Below, in pieces: positions 1 through 6,499 of a stretch of DNA of 12,723 bases. Both the position numbers and the translations under genes were made by a program. The stretch covers positions 1-12,723 of the forward strand of contig DATGIQ010000148.1 of the NCBI GenBank assembly GCA_035295665.1, given 5' to 3'. The stretch comes from DATGIQ01 sp035295665 (lineage in GTDB: Bacteria; Planctomycetota; Planctomycetia; Gemmatales; Gemmataceae). The notes beneath the pieces were generated by a model that did no database searches, had not been told where the DNA came from, and saw only the letters and a program-made list of their open reading frames with translations. How positions within the stretch are numbered: the first letter of the stretch is position 1; each line of letters starts with the position of its first letter.

Positions 1-91
1 TGGTCTTCTCTGCTTTCGTGACCCGGAGGTAGCGCTCGCGCAGCGCTGCCAGCAGTTCGGCCTTCGCCTGCTTCCTAATCGGATGGTGCAT
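1..91 (-). CDS. Transposase N-terminus (integrase-core type), cut by window edge
   Basis: A minus-strand frame starts at an ATG (bases 91-89) and runs open off the left edge, giving 30 residues beginning MHHPIRKQAKAELL and ending with RERYLRVTKAEKT. It is preceded by a good Shine-Dalgarno, CTGGAGG, about six bases upstream. The pattern of a short basic helix followed by LRERY-x-x-x-x-K-x-EK resembles the N-terminus of the DDE integrase-core transposases common in planctomycetes, which continue with a DEF..TGYHRK-type segment. That continuation lies outside the window, so the catalytic domain cannot be checked. If correct, the end of this insertion sequence lies between base 92 and the recombinase at 368. 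I could not identify its terminal inverted repeat. Confidence 0.5.
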   Translation of the reverse strand, partial: MHHPIRKQAKAELLAALRERYLRVTKAEKT

Positions 92-109
92 CGTGTGCCT
101 CCAGAAGTG

Positions 110-172
110 GGTAATATCCTTCTGAGGCCACGGCAGGTGCCTCGGAAGCCTTGGTAACATCCTTCGTGAGGC
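110..172. repeat. Pair of imperfect direct repeats between transposase and recombinase
   Basis: GGTAATATCCTTCTGAGGC at 110-128 recurs as GGTAACATCCTTCGTGAGGC at 153-172. The copies differ by one substitution and one inserted G, and start 43 bases apart. They sit in the non-coding gap upstream of the recombinase and downstream of the divergent transposase start. They could be recombinase arm sites, operator half-sites, or chance duplication from an insertion. Nothing in the sequence decides between these. Confidence 0.4.
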
Positions 173-360
173 AACGATACGCCTTCGGTAACAAAATCAA
201 TGAGTCAACGCGGGGATTCCGAGAATTGTCATTAAGACAAATGCGAGCCTCCATCGCTGCCATGCAGCAGCACCTTAACGATGCGAAGCGGGTCTATGCG
301 GAAGAGAAGGAACTACGTGAGGCCGTGCATCAACAGCATCCGGCACACCACGAAGGGTAG
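151..360 (+). CDS. Small hypothetical ORF upstream of the recombinase
   Basis: An open frame of 69 codons starts at TTG and stops seven bases before the recombinase GTG at 368, a spacing that would allow translational coupling. I do not recognise the product. The second half, from an internal ATG at 241, is helical and charged (MQQHLNDAKRVYAEEKELRE) and looks more protein-like than the first half. Neither the TTG at 151 nor the ATG at 241 has a convincing Shine-Dalgarno. It could be a small accessory protein of the integrative element, or only a chance frame. It should be treated as doubtful. Confidence 0.25.
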   Translation: MVTSFVRQRYAFGNKINESTRGFRELSLRQMRASIAAMQQHLNDAKRVYAEEKELREAVHQQHPAHHEG

Positions 361-1802
361 GTGAACTGTGGGAACTGTTTTCAAGAAGACGTTCACGAAA
401 CCAGTGCCGGCCGGCGCAGAAACCTTCATCCGCAAGGGCGAACGCTTCGCCCGGTGGAAAGATCGCCGGAGGAAAACCCGAACGGCCCTACTAACCGTAG
501 GCGAGAATGGAGCTGAGCGCCTCCTTCTTGAATCCCCGTGCTACGTGGCGAAGTACCGCGATGGGGCCGGCGTGGTACAGATCGTAGCGACTGGCTGCCG
601 GGATGAGCAGGCAGCTCGACGGGTACTCGCCGATCTCGAACGCCGTGCTGAGCTAGTCAAGGCGAAGATCATGACTCCGGGTGAGGATGCTGCAGCCCGC
701 CATCAGGACACAGCTTTTGCCGGGCATCTCGAAGTTTACATCGACTCCCTCGAAGCGGCCGGCACTTGTCCAGCGCATCGTAGGGAACGCCGTCGGCAAT
801 TGCAACGCATGGCGACTGATTGCGGTTGGCGAACGCTGCCCGACTTACAACGGGACGCCTTGGAGCGATGGCTTGGCCTGCAGTGCCGGCTAGGCATGGG
901 CGCCCGAAACCGCAATAGCTACCTAACCTTTGCGCTCGCTTTCAGCAATTGGGCTGTCGAGACAAGTAGGATGCTGGGCAACCCATTCGATCGCGTTCCA
1001 AAGGCAGACGAAAAAGCCGACCTGCGCCGGCAACGTCGGGCGATGACAGAAGCCGAGCTAGCTCGGCTGCTTCCCGTGGCCAGGGAACGCCCTTTGCTCG
1101 ACGCCTTGACCGTCCGAAAGGGCCCGCGGAAAGGCGAACGCTACGCTGATGTCCGGCCCGAAGTAAGGGAGCGGCTGCAACTACTTGGCCGAGAGCGGGC
1201 CCTGGTCTACAAGACTCTGCTCTTGACCGGACTTCGTAAGGGCGAGCTGGCCTCCTTAGCCGTGGCGAACCTGCACCTCGATGATGAAGTTCCTTTCGCC
1301 CAGCTCCACGCCAGCGATGGGAAGAACCGCCAAGGGAACGCTCTACCGATCCGGAACGATCTTGCCGACCATCTCCAGCGATGGCTGGCGGACAAGCTGG
1401 CTCGGTTGCAAGCCGAAGCCGTAAGGAAGGGTGTTCCAATACCGGCACGTCTACGGCCCGAAACGGCTAACTTTGATGTGCCGGACAAGCTCTCCAAGAT
1501 CCTCAATCGAGACCTCCGCCTTGCCGGCATTCAGAAGCACGACGACCGGGGCCGAGTACTCGACGTTCATGCCTTCGGCACACATTTGGCACACTTCTGA
1601 GCAAGGGAGGAGTGGCACCGCGAACAGCGCAAGCCGCCTTACGGCACAGCAAGATCGACCTGACCATGAATGTCTACACCGACCCGAATCTGCTCGATGT
1701 TCGAGGGGCCCTCGATGCCTTGCCGGCCCTTCCCCTAAAAAACGACCAGGCCGAACGGGAGGCCAGCCGGGCGACCGGGACGGACGGCGTTACGGCGCGA
1801 AC

Positions 1803-1825
1803 GCTTGCACCAACTTGGTGCAAGC
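1803..1825. repeat. Perfect 11-bp palindrome with one-base centre
   Basis: GCTTGCACCAA at 1803-1813 and TTGGTGCAAGC at 1815-1825 are exact reverse complements around C1814. The palindrome lies in the unconserved 3' tail of the recombinase, about 140 bases from the tRNA 3' end. It could be a protein-binding site such as a recombinase or accessory-factor site, or the remains of a hairpin terminator, but no T-run follows on either strand. The function is unknown. Confidence 0.6.
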
Positions 1826-1916
1826 AAACGCAACCGGAGACAATTCTTGACAAGAAGCGGGAGACTGGCATCGGAAATGCTTCAGCCGAAGCCATCGCCG
1901 TAAGTGGTTTGCCTGT

Positions 1917-1956
1917 CAAAACAAAACAACCGCTGGCAAGTGCTGTCAGCGGTTGT
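1917..1956 (-). terminator. Intrinsic terminator of the tRNA-Val gene
   Basis: ACAACCGCTG at 1926-1935 and CAGCGGTTGT at 1947-1956 form a perfect 10-bp stem with an 11-base loop. On the minus strand the stem is followed directly by TTTGTTTTG, a good U-tract. The stem begins seven bases after the end of the tRNA, so it is well placed to end that short transcript. Confidence 0.85.
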
Positions 1957-1963
1957 CTCCCAA

Positions 1964-1990
1964 TGGGCGCTACAGGACTTGAACCTGTGA
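1964..1990. other. Probable integration (att) site at the tRNA 3' end
   Basis: Tyrosine recombinases commonly recombine within the T-arm and acceptor part of a tRNA gene, and the recombinase gene usually lies next to that end. Here the frame of the recombinase reaches the tRNA 3' end with no gene between. The element would lie to the left, so the second att copy would be outside the window. This is inferred from position only. No duplicated copy of the tRNA 3' segment is visible in the window. Confidence 0.4.
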
Positions 1991-2037
1991 CCCCCAGCGT
2001 GTCGAGCTGGTGCTCTAGCCAACTGAGCTAAGCGCCC
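1964..2037 (-). tRNA. tRNA-Val (anticodon GAC)
   Basis: The minus strand folds as a full cloverleaf. The acceptor is GGGCGCT pairing AGCGCCC, with D stem GCTC/GAGC, anticodon stem CCAGC/GCTGG with loop TCGACAC, a five-base variable loop GGGTC, T arm ACAGG-TTCAAGT-CCTGT, and discriminator A. The anticodon at positions 34-36 of the loop is GAC, reading valine codons GUC and GUU. CCA is not encoded (ATTGGG follows), so it must be added by the nucleotidyltransferase. Position 33 is C instead of the nearly universal U. The gene has its own promoter upstream and an intrinsic terminator downstream. Its 3' end faces the recombinase. Confidence 0.92.
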
Positions 2038-2051
2038 GTGAACTCTCTTGG

Positions 2052-2080
2052 AACATAGGGGCGCTTTTCGCAATCGTCAA
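2052..2080 (-). promoter_or_regulatory. Sigma70-type promoter of tRNA-Val
   Basis: On the minus strand TTGACG (bases 2080-2075) is followed after exactly 17 bases by TATGTT (2057-2052). Five of six -35 bases and four of six -10 bases match consensus. Transcription would start near 2045, about eight bases before the tRNA 5' end at 2037. Confidence 0.75.
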
Positions 2081-2110
2081 GGGGAATGTCCATGCCGCTC
2101 CAGGCCGCCA

Positions 2111-2139
2111 TTGTCATGCCACCAACCGACTGCTAGCAT
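2111..2139 (+). promoter_or_regulatory. Candidate promoter of the double glycosyltransferase gene
   Basis: TTGTCA (2111-2116) and TAGCAT (2134-2139) are separated by exactly 17 bases and match the sigma70 consensus at five and four of six positions. A start near 2146 would leave a leader of about 40 bases before the GTG at 2187. The match is plausible but not strong. Confidence 0.4.
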
Positions 2140-2186
2140 GAAACTTTCGTTTTCTCCATTACCGCACTTTCCACGGAGGGACTACC

Positions 2187-5100
2187 GTGCGGGTTGCCAT
2201 TCTCACGTACAATGCGCAAGTCGGCGACGCCATCGGCAATCAAGTGGCCGAGAAACTATCCTTCTTCCTCGACCGTGGCGCGGACATCCGTGTCTTCGTA
2301 GAATCGGACAAGCGCCTCCACCCTGCGGTCCAACCGCATTGCCGATTGGTGCGCCGGCTCCAGCCGGAAACAGATTCCTGGAAGTTCCTTGCGTCGGCCG
2401 ATCTGGTGCTGATCGAATACGGGCAGTACTTCCACCTGCTGGAATGCCTTTCCTTCCTAGCAAGGGGCAAACCGCGTCTCCTCTTCGACTACCACGGCGT
2501 TACACCAACCGAACTCTGGTCGGATCACAACCGCGAAGCGCTGGACAAGGGAGCCCAGCAACGCGGCCTGGTTTGGTGTTGCGATGCGGCCATCGTCCAT
2601 AGCCGATTTACTGACAGCGAGCTGCGTCGCCCCACGGCATTTCCTTCCGATCGCGTCAGCGTCCTCGAACATCCGGTCGATACCAAGCATTTCTACCCCG
2701 CTGCTCCCCGGCGAGACTTGCGGGCTCGATTACACCTCCAAGACGCCACTCTGTTGCTCTTCGTCGGCCGGTTGGCCGCGAACAAGCGTGTGGAGATCCT
2801 CATTGAAGCACTGGCCCGGTTACACGACTGTGCGCCACCTGTTCACCTCGTGATTGCCGGCGATGATTCGGATCTGTATGAAGCGGAGCTCCACCGTTGC
2901 AAACAGCGGGCGGCCATTGTCGGGCTTGGTGATCGCGTGCATTTTCTTGGACACGTTCCCGAGAATGCATTGCTCGACCTCTATCGGTCGGCGGATCTCT
3001 TCGTCATGCCCTCGCGGCATGAAGGATTCTGCATCCCCGTCGTCGAAGCAATGGCCTGTGGCCTTCCGGTCCTTGCCGCTCGCGCCGGGGCCTTGCCGGA
3101 GACGGTTGCCAGTGCCGGTGTAACCTTTACTCCGGACGATCCTCATGATCTGGCGCGGCAAGTGCGGCGCATCCTGGCACGGCACGTCCCCACGCACCGA
3201 CAACCGGCCTCTCCCCTGCGCGTGGCTATCGTGGCCCCACGCTATGGGAACAGCTTCGCCGGCGGTGCCGAGCGCTCGTTACAAACGATCGCGGACGCGT
3301 TGCAAAGAGCCAGTTGCAAGGTCGAAGTGTTTACAACAGATAGCGGTTCGCCCGCACCCAAAACCGATCCAACCGCCATTCCCGTGCACTCGTTTCCGGT
3401 CAGTCCCTCCGACGTGGACCAACAGCGACAGGCCCTTGCCGCCTTGAGCCAAGCCGACGCGCCGGTGACGGCCGAAACCGAACGCCGCTACGTGGAGAAC
3501 TCGCTTCGCTCGACTCCTCTCGTCGAGGCCTTGCGGGAACGGATCGGCCAGTTTGATGCAATCATTGTCGGACCCTATCTCTACGGATTGGCGTTCGATG
3601 TCGCCTCAGCGTTTCCGGCCAAGACACTCCTGTTACCTTGCTTTCATGACGAACCCCTTGCCCGACTTGGAATCTGGCGAGAAGTCTATCGCGAAGTTGG
3701 CGGCATCCTCTATCACAGCCCGGAAGAGAAGCTCTTGGCAGAGGTCGAGCTTGGCCTCAACCACCCAGGTGCTTCTTGCGTCGGAACATACGTGGAAATG
3801 GAGCCGTCTGGCGATGCGCTCCGCGGCCAGTCCCTGGCCGGGTGTGAACAGCCGTACCTTGTCTACTGCGGCCGGTATGTACGGGAAAAGAATCTCATCA
3901 CATTGCTGGACTATGCCCGCCGTTACGAAGATGCCAATCCAGGCCGATACCGCTTTGTTTTCCTGGGCGAGGGCGAAGTCGCCATCCCCCGCCAACCGTG
4001 GGCGCGGGATCTCGGGTTTGTGGAGGAGGCCTGCAAACGCGATATCTTGGCAGGGGCGGCAGCTCTGATTCAGCTTTCACAGAATGAATCTCTCTCACTG
4101 GTCGCTCTCGAAGCTTGGGCCCAGGCGGTCCCCGTGCTGGCCGCCAGGGACTGTCCGGTCATGGTGGGCCATCTGCGTCGCGGCGGGGGAGGCCGGGCCG
4201 TCGCTGGCTACGCAGATTTTGCCGCCGCTCTCGATGATCTTTGGCAGCGCCCCAAGGACTGGCAGCAAATGGGTCTACAGGGCCGCGCGTATATTCGGCG
4301 AACCTTTGGTTCTCGGGACATCTTCACGAACACATTGCTGGAGTGCATCCGGGCGTTGACGCAACCGCTGGCCGAGCGAATGCGGCAGCAAGGTCTTCAG
4401 CGCGCCGCTCAACTGGATCGTTCCACCTGGCGGGAGCGGTTCGGTCGGATTGTGGAGGAACTTCTGCATCATCCAGCCCGACCGAAACGCGATCAACTCG
4501 AAGTGCGGCCACGGACGCCCCAGCGCATCGTTTCCGCCGAGTGCGGCTCTGTGCTTGTCCCCGTCCGAATCGCCAACCAAGGAACCCACGCAGTCTTGGC
4601 CGAAGGACCGGGGCGTTTGCAACTACGTGCATGGGTTGTCGATGAACGCGGTCAGCCGTGTGGCCCGACTTCATTGGATACTCCGTTGCCGGGACTCTTG
4701 GTCCCTGGACAGGAAGCGGTTGCCGCGGTGCGCGTGCCCGTGCCGACGATTTCAGGTAGTTATCGGGTAGCCATCGCCGCCGTGCCAGCGGTCGATTACG
4801 AGAAGACAACGGCGGCTTCAGGCGGGGTGGCGGCTCGTTCAGCTTTTCCCCTGGCGGAATCGTTCCGATTGATCGTCGAACAGGCCGGGCTTTCAGCGGG
4901 GGATCCGTGCTGCGCAACTTCCCTGCAGGCGGTGCACCAGGCCCTCCGGGATGCGGAGCTCCACCATTGTCTCCCCGTGGAGTATCTCGATGTGACCCAG
5001 GGATTCCTTGCGAGATGGAAACATTGGATCAAGCGCAAGTTGCTGGGTAATTTCAAACATGCGTACGTGGATGTCCTCTCGCGGCAGCAATCGGCGTTCA

Positions 5101-5369
5101 ATCGCAAGACGCTTTCCGCACTTCAGGAATTGGCCGAATGCTGCGCCGTGCTGGATCATGCCCTGGCGGCGCCTCATCCGCGGCCGGTGTGCGACGAAAA
5201 CCAATCCGGGAAAGCGGAGCGGCCAGACGTGCAGAATCTGCCCGCGGTGAGCGCCCAGGCAGAGGAGAGCGCTATGCTGCAACATCTGCTTGGTGAGCTC
5301 ACCGCAATGCAGCGCCGGCTCGCTCATCTGGAACGGCGAGTACGCCACATGGAGCGCATGAAATCCTAG
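2187..5369 (+). CDS. Tandem two-domain GT4 glycosyltransferase with C-terminal beta domain and coiled coil
   Basis: A 1060-residue cytoplasmic protein, with no signal peptide or membrane segment seen. The GTG start has a Shine-Dalgarno GGAGG at 2175-2179. Residues 1-340 form one GT-B fold glycosyltransferase of family GT4: donor-site loop FVGRLAANKR (192-201) and the E-x7-E motif (E279 and E287 in HEGFCIPVVEA). A second GT4 domain begins at LRVAIVAPRYGN (344), with a GGAER acceptor loop, YCGRYVREKN (560-569) and its own E-x7-E (E634 and E642 in NESLSLVALEA). Both domains keep the signature residues, so both may be active. Residues 780-871 look like a beta-sandwich (alternating hydrophobic strands, VPVRIANQGTH, ISGSYRVAIAAVP), perhaps binding glycan. 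The end (about 1031-1060) is a charged heptad-like helix. The likely role is adding two sugars in succession to a cell-surface polysaccharide or O-antigen, but no neighbouring pathway genes confirm this. Donor and acceptor are unknown. Confidence 0.88.
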   Translation: MRVAILTYNAQVGDAIGNQVAEKLSFFLDRGADIRVFVESDKRLHPAVQPHCRLVRRLQPETDSWKFLASADLVLIEYGQYFHLLECLSFLARGKPRLLFDYHGVTPTELWSDHNREALDKGAQQRGLVWCCDAAIVHSRFTDSELRRPTAFPSDRVSVLEHPVDTKHFYPAAPRRDLRARLHLQDATLLLFVGRLAANKRVEILIEALARLHDCAPPVHLVIAGDDSDLYEAELHRCKQRAAIVGLGDRVHFLGHVPENALLDLYRSADLFVMPSRHEGFCIPVVEAMACGLPVLAARAGALPETVASAGVTFTPDDPHDLARQVRRILARHVPTHRQPASPLRVAIVAPRYGNSFAGGAERSLQTIADALQRASCKVEVFTTDSGSPAPKTDPTAIPVHSFPVSPSDVDQQRQALAALSQADAPVTAETERRYVENSLRSTPLVEALRERIGQFDAIIVGPYLYGLAFDVASAFPAKTLLLPCFHDEPLARLGIWREVYREVGGILYHSPEEKLLAEVELGLNHPGASCVGTYVEMEPSGDALRGQSLAGCEQPYLVYCGRYVREKNLITLLDYARRYEDANPGRYRFVFLGEGEVAIPRQPWARDLGFVEEACKRDILAGAAALIQLSQNESLSLVALEAWAQAVPVLAARDCPVMVGHLRRGGGGRAVAGYADFAAALDDLWQRPKDWQQMGLQGRAYIRRTFGSRDIFTNTLLECIRALTQPLAERMRQQGLQRAAQLDRSTWRERFGRIVEELLHHPARPKRDQLEVRPRTPQRIVSAECGSVLVPVRIANQGTHAVLAEGPGRLQLRAWVVDERGQPCGPTSLDTPLPGLLVPGQEAVAAVRVPVPTISGSYRVAIAAVPAVDYEKTTAASGGVAARSAFPLAESFRLIVEQAGLSAGDPCCATSLQAVHQALRDAELHHCLPVEYLDVTQGFLARWKHWIKRKLLGNFKHAYVDVLSRQQSAFNRKTLSALQELAECCAVLDHALAAPHPRPVCDENQSGKAERPDVQNLPAVSAQAEESAMLQHLLGELTAMQRRLAHLERRVRHMERMKS

Positions 5370-5432
5370 CCTTCCGCTGGGCGAACGCTCATCGGAAGCT
5401 TAGCGCTAGCCGACAAACTTTGTCGTAACTCC

Positions 5433-5506
5433 GGGACACCAGCCGGACGCGCGAGCGCAGGAAGGCATGATGCTGGCCCTGCGCTGGCGTGTCAGGCTGG
5501 TGTCCC
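5433..5506. repeat. Long imperfect hairpin between convergent genes
   Basis: GGGACACCAGCC at 5433-5444 pairs perfectly with GGCTGGTGTCCC at 5495-5506. The stem continues inward through nine positions with two mismatches and one G-T wobble, then AGCGCAGG (5454-5461) pairs with CCTGCGCT (5478-5485). In all, 26 of 29 positions are Watson-Crick, around a 16-base loop. It lies 63 bases after the glycosyltransferase stop. Its right arm encodes the last residues (GTPA) of the convergent glutamyl-Q synthetase, whose stop codon lies in the stem. No T-run follows on either strand, so it is not a classical terminator. It may be a dispersed REP-like or MITE-like element, or a bidirectional transcript-end structure. 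Confidence 0.75.
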
Positions 5507-6484
5507 CTGGCTCTGAACGACCAGTGGGGCTGGATAGCCGATCGACCGGAGCAAGGCCGGCTGCAGGACAAATGGCTTGCGGGGAATCGTTTCCAGCCGA
5601 AATCGCGGTATGAGTTCCTGGGCGCTAATCGGTTCCGGGCGGGCGAGCCATCCGCAGGACCAGGCAAGAAGTCCCAGCAACGATTCGGGTCTGACCCCCG
5701 CCGCACGCAAGCGTTGCAGGCGGGTATCCCCATGCCGTTTGGCCAACCGGCGGCCGTCGGGGCCGACAACCAAGGGCACATGGAGAAACTGCGGCGGCGG
5801 CATGCGCAGCGCTTCGTACAGCAGTAGCTGTCTCGGCGTCGAAGGGACAAGGTCGTCGCCGCGGATCACTTCCGTGACTCCCGAGGCGGCGTCATCCACG
5901 ACCACCGCCAGCTGATATGCCGGCGTTCCAGCAGACTTCCAAATCACGAAATCGCCGCCAATCTTGCGTAGGTCCAACTCAACCGGTCCCTGAAATCCGT
6001 CCACGAAGGGCGGCGAATAGTCCCCAAGACGGAACCGCCAAGCGTATGGCTGGCCTTCGAGCTGCGCCGCATCGGCGGAGCGGCGCTGGGAGCATGTCCC
6101 TGGATACACGGGTCCTTCGTGCTCCAGGTGCGGTGCACTAGCCGCCTGGGCGATATCCGTCCGGCTGCACGTACAGGGATACACGTACTCTAGGCTGCGC
6201 AGCCAGCTCAGAGCCGACGTATAGGCTTCCAGTCGCTGGCTCTGCACGATCGGCTCGCCGTCCCAGTCCAGACCGAGCCAGTGGAGGTCGGCACAGGCTT
6301 CGCCAGCGGCACCCGGTTTGACGCGTGGCGAATCAATGTCCTCAAACCGGAGCAAGATCCGCCCGCCCCGCGATCGGGCCGAAAGCCAGGCGATCAGGTA
6401 AGTCCGTGCATTGCCAATGTGCTGTGCGCCCGTCGGAGAGGGAGCGAGACGGCCAACGGGAGGAGTACCGGATTCAGCAATCAT
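5492..6484 (-). CDS. gluQRS: Glutamyl-Q tRNA(Asp) synthetase
   Basis: This enzyme activates glutamate and attaches it to the queuosine base at position 34 of tRNA-Asp. The 330-residue protein is a class I synthetase catalytic core without the anticodon-binding domain of full GluRS, which is the hallmark of GluQRS. Visible features are the start GRLAPSPTGAQHIGNAR with the HIGH-like HIGN (22-25), RFEDID (46-51), a zinc site C104-x-C106 with Y127-x3-C131, YQLAVVVDD (190-198), and a KMSKS-like RRLAKRHGD (245-253, K249). The zinc loop is somewhat longer than in the enterobacterial enzyme. The ATG at 6484 lies 15 bases after the stop of the upstream hydrolase on the same strand, so the two are probably co-transcribed. 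No functional link between them is evident. The last codons lie in the hairpin at 5433-5506. Confidence 0.93.
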   Translation of the reverse strand: MIAESGTPPVGRLAPSPTGAQHIGNARTYLIAWLSARSRGGRILLRFEDIDSPRVKPGAAGEACADLHWLGLDWDGEPIVQSQRLEAYTSALSWLRSLEYVYPCTCSRTDIAQAASAPHLEHEGPVYPGTCSQRRSADAAQLEGQPYAWRFRLGDYSPPFVDGFQGPVELDLRKIGGDFVIWKSAGTPAYQLAVVVDDAASGVTEVIRGDDLVPSTPRQLLLYEALRMPPPQFLHVPLVVGPDGRRLAKRHGDTRLQRLRAAGVRPESLLGLLAWSCGWLARPEPISAQELIPRFRLETIPRKPFVLQPALLRSIGYPAPLVVQSQGTPA

Positions 6485-6499
6485 GTTGGAGCGATGGCC

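Larger units (their letters stand above)
368..2031 (+). pseudogene. Tyrosine recombinase (phage-type integrase), frameshifted
   Basis: The product is a site-specific tyrosine recombinase of an integrative element. The first frame runs from a GTG at 368 to a stop at 1598-1600. It contains the N-terminal SAM-like DNA-binding region (about residues 113-215), catalytic Arg I in TGLRKGE (R290), and the beta-hairpin Lys (K319 in ASDGKNR). The frame then breaks in the HxxR box. Bases 1571-1580 read GCCTTCGGCA where GCCTTCCGGCA would give HAFRHTF. Re-reading from 1576 in the next frame restores R404, HTFGTLLSKGG, the downstream His (H427 in LRHSK) and the nucleophile Tyr (Y437 in MNVYTD). One C has therefore been lost, or a sequencing error made. 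The intact chain would be about 554 residues to the TAA at 2029-2031, longer than usual. The last part after about base 1740 is not recognisable and its end is antisense to a tRNA gene. As written the enzyme lacks Arg II, His and Tyr and should be inactive. Its place beside the 3' end of a tRNA fits an integrase at its attachment site. Confidence 0.85.

Noticed and set aside
942..1448. Open minus-strand frame of 168 codons
   Set aside because: It is antisense to the recombinase catalytic region, has Arg/Pro-rich shadow composition, and has no recognisable motif.
1571..1602. Programmed ribosomal frameshift in the recombinase
   Set aside because: No slippery heptamer is present at the junction. 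A lost C restores the motif exactly, so mutation or sequencing error is simpler.
4324..4917. Open minus-strand frame of 197 codons inside the glycosyltransferase gene
   Set aside because: It is a shadow of the long plus-strand frame: very rich in Arg and Pro, with no domain.
5411..5425. CGACAA/TTGTCG hairpin after the glycosyltransferase gene as a terminator
   Set aside because: The stem is only six pairs, A/T-weak, and has no T-run after it.
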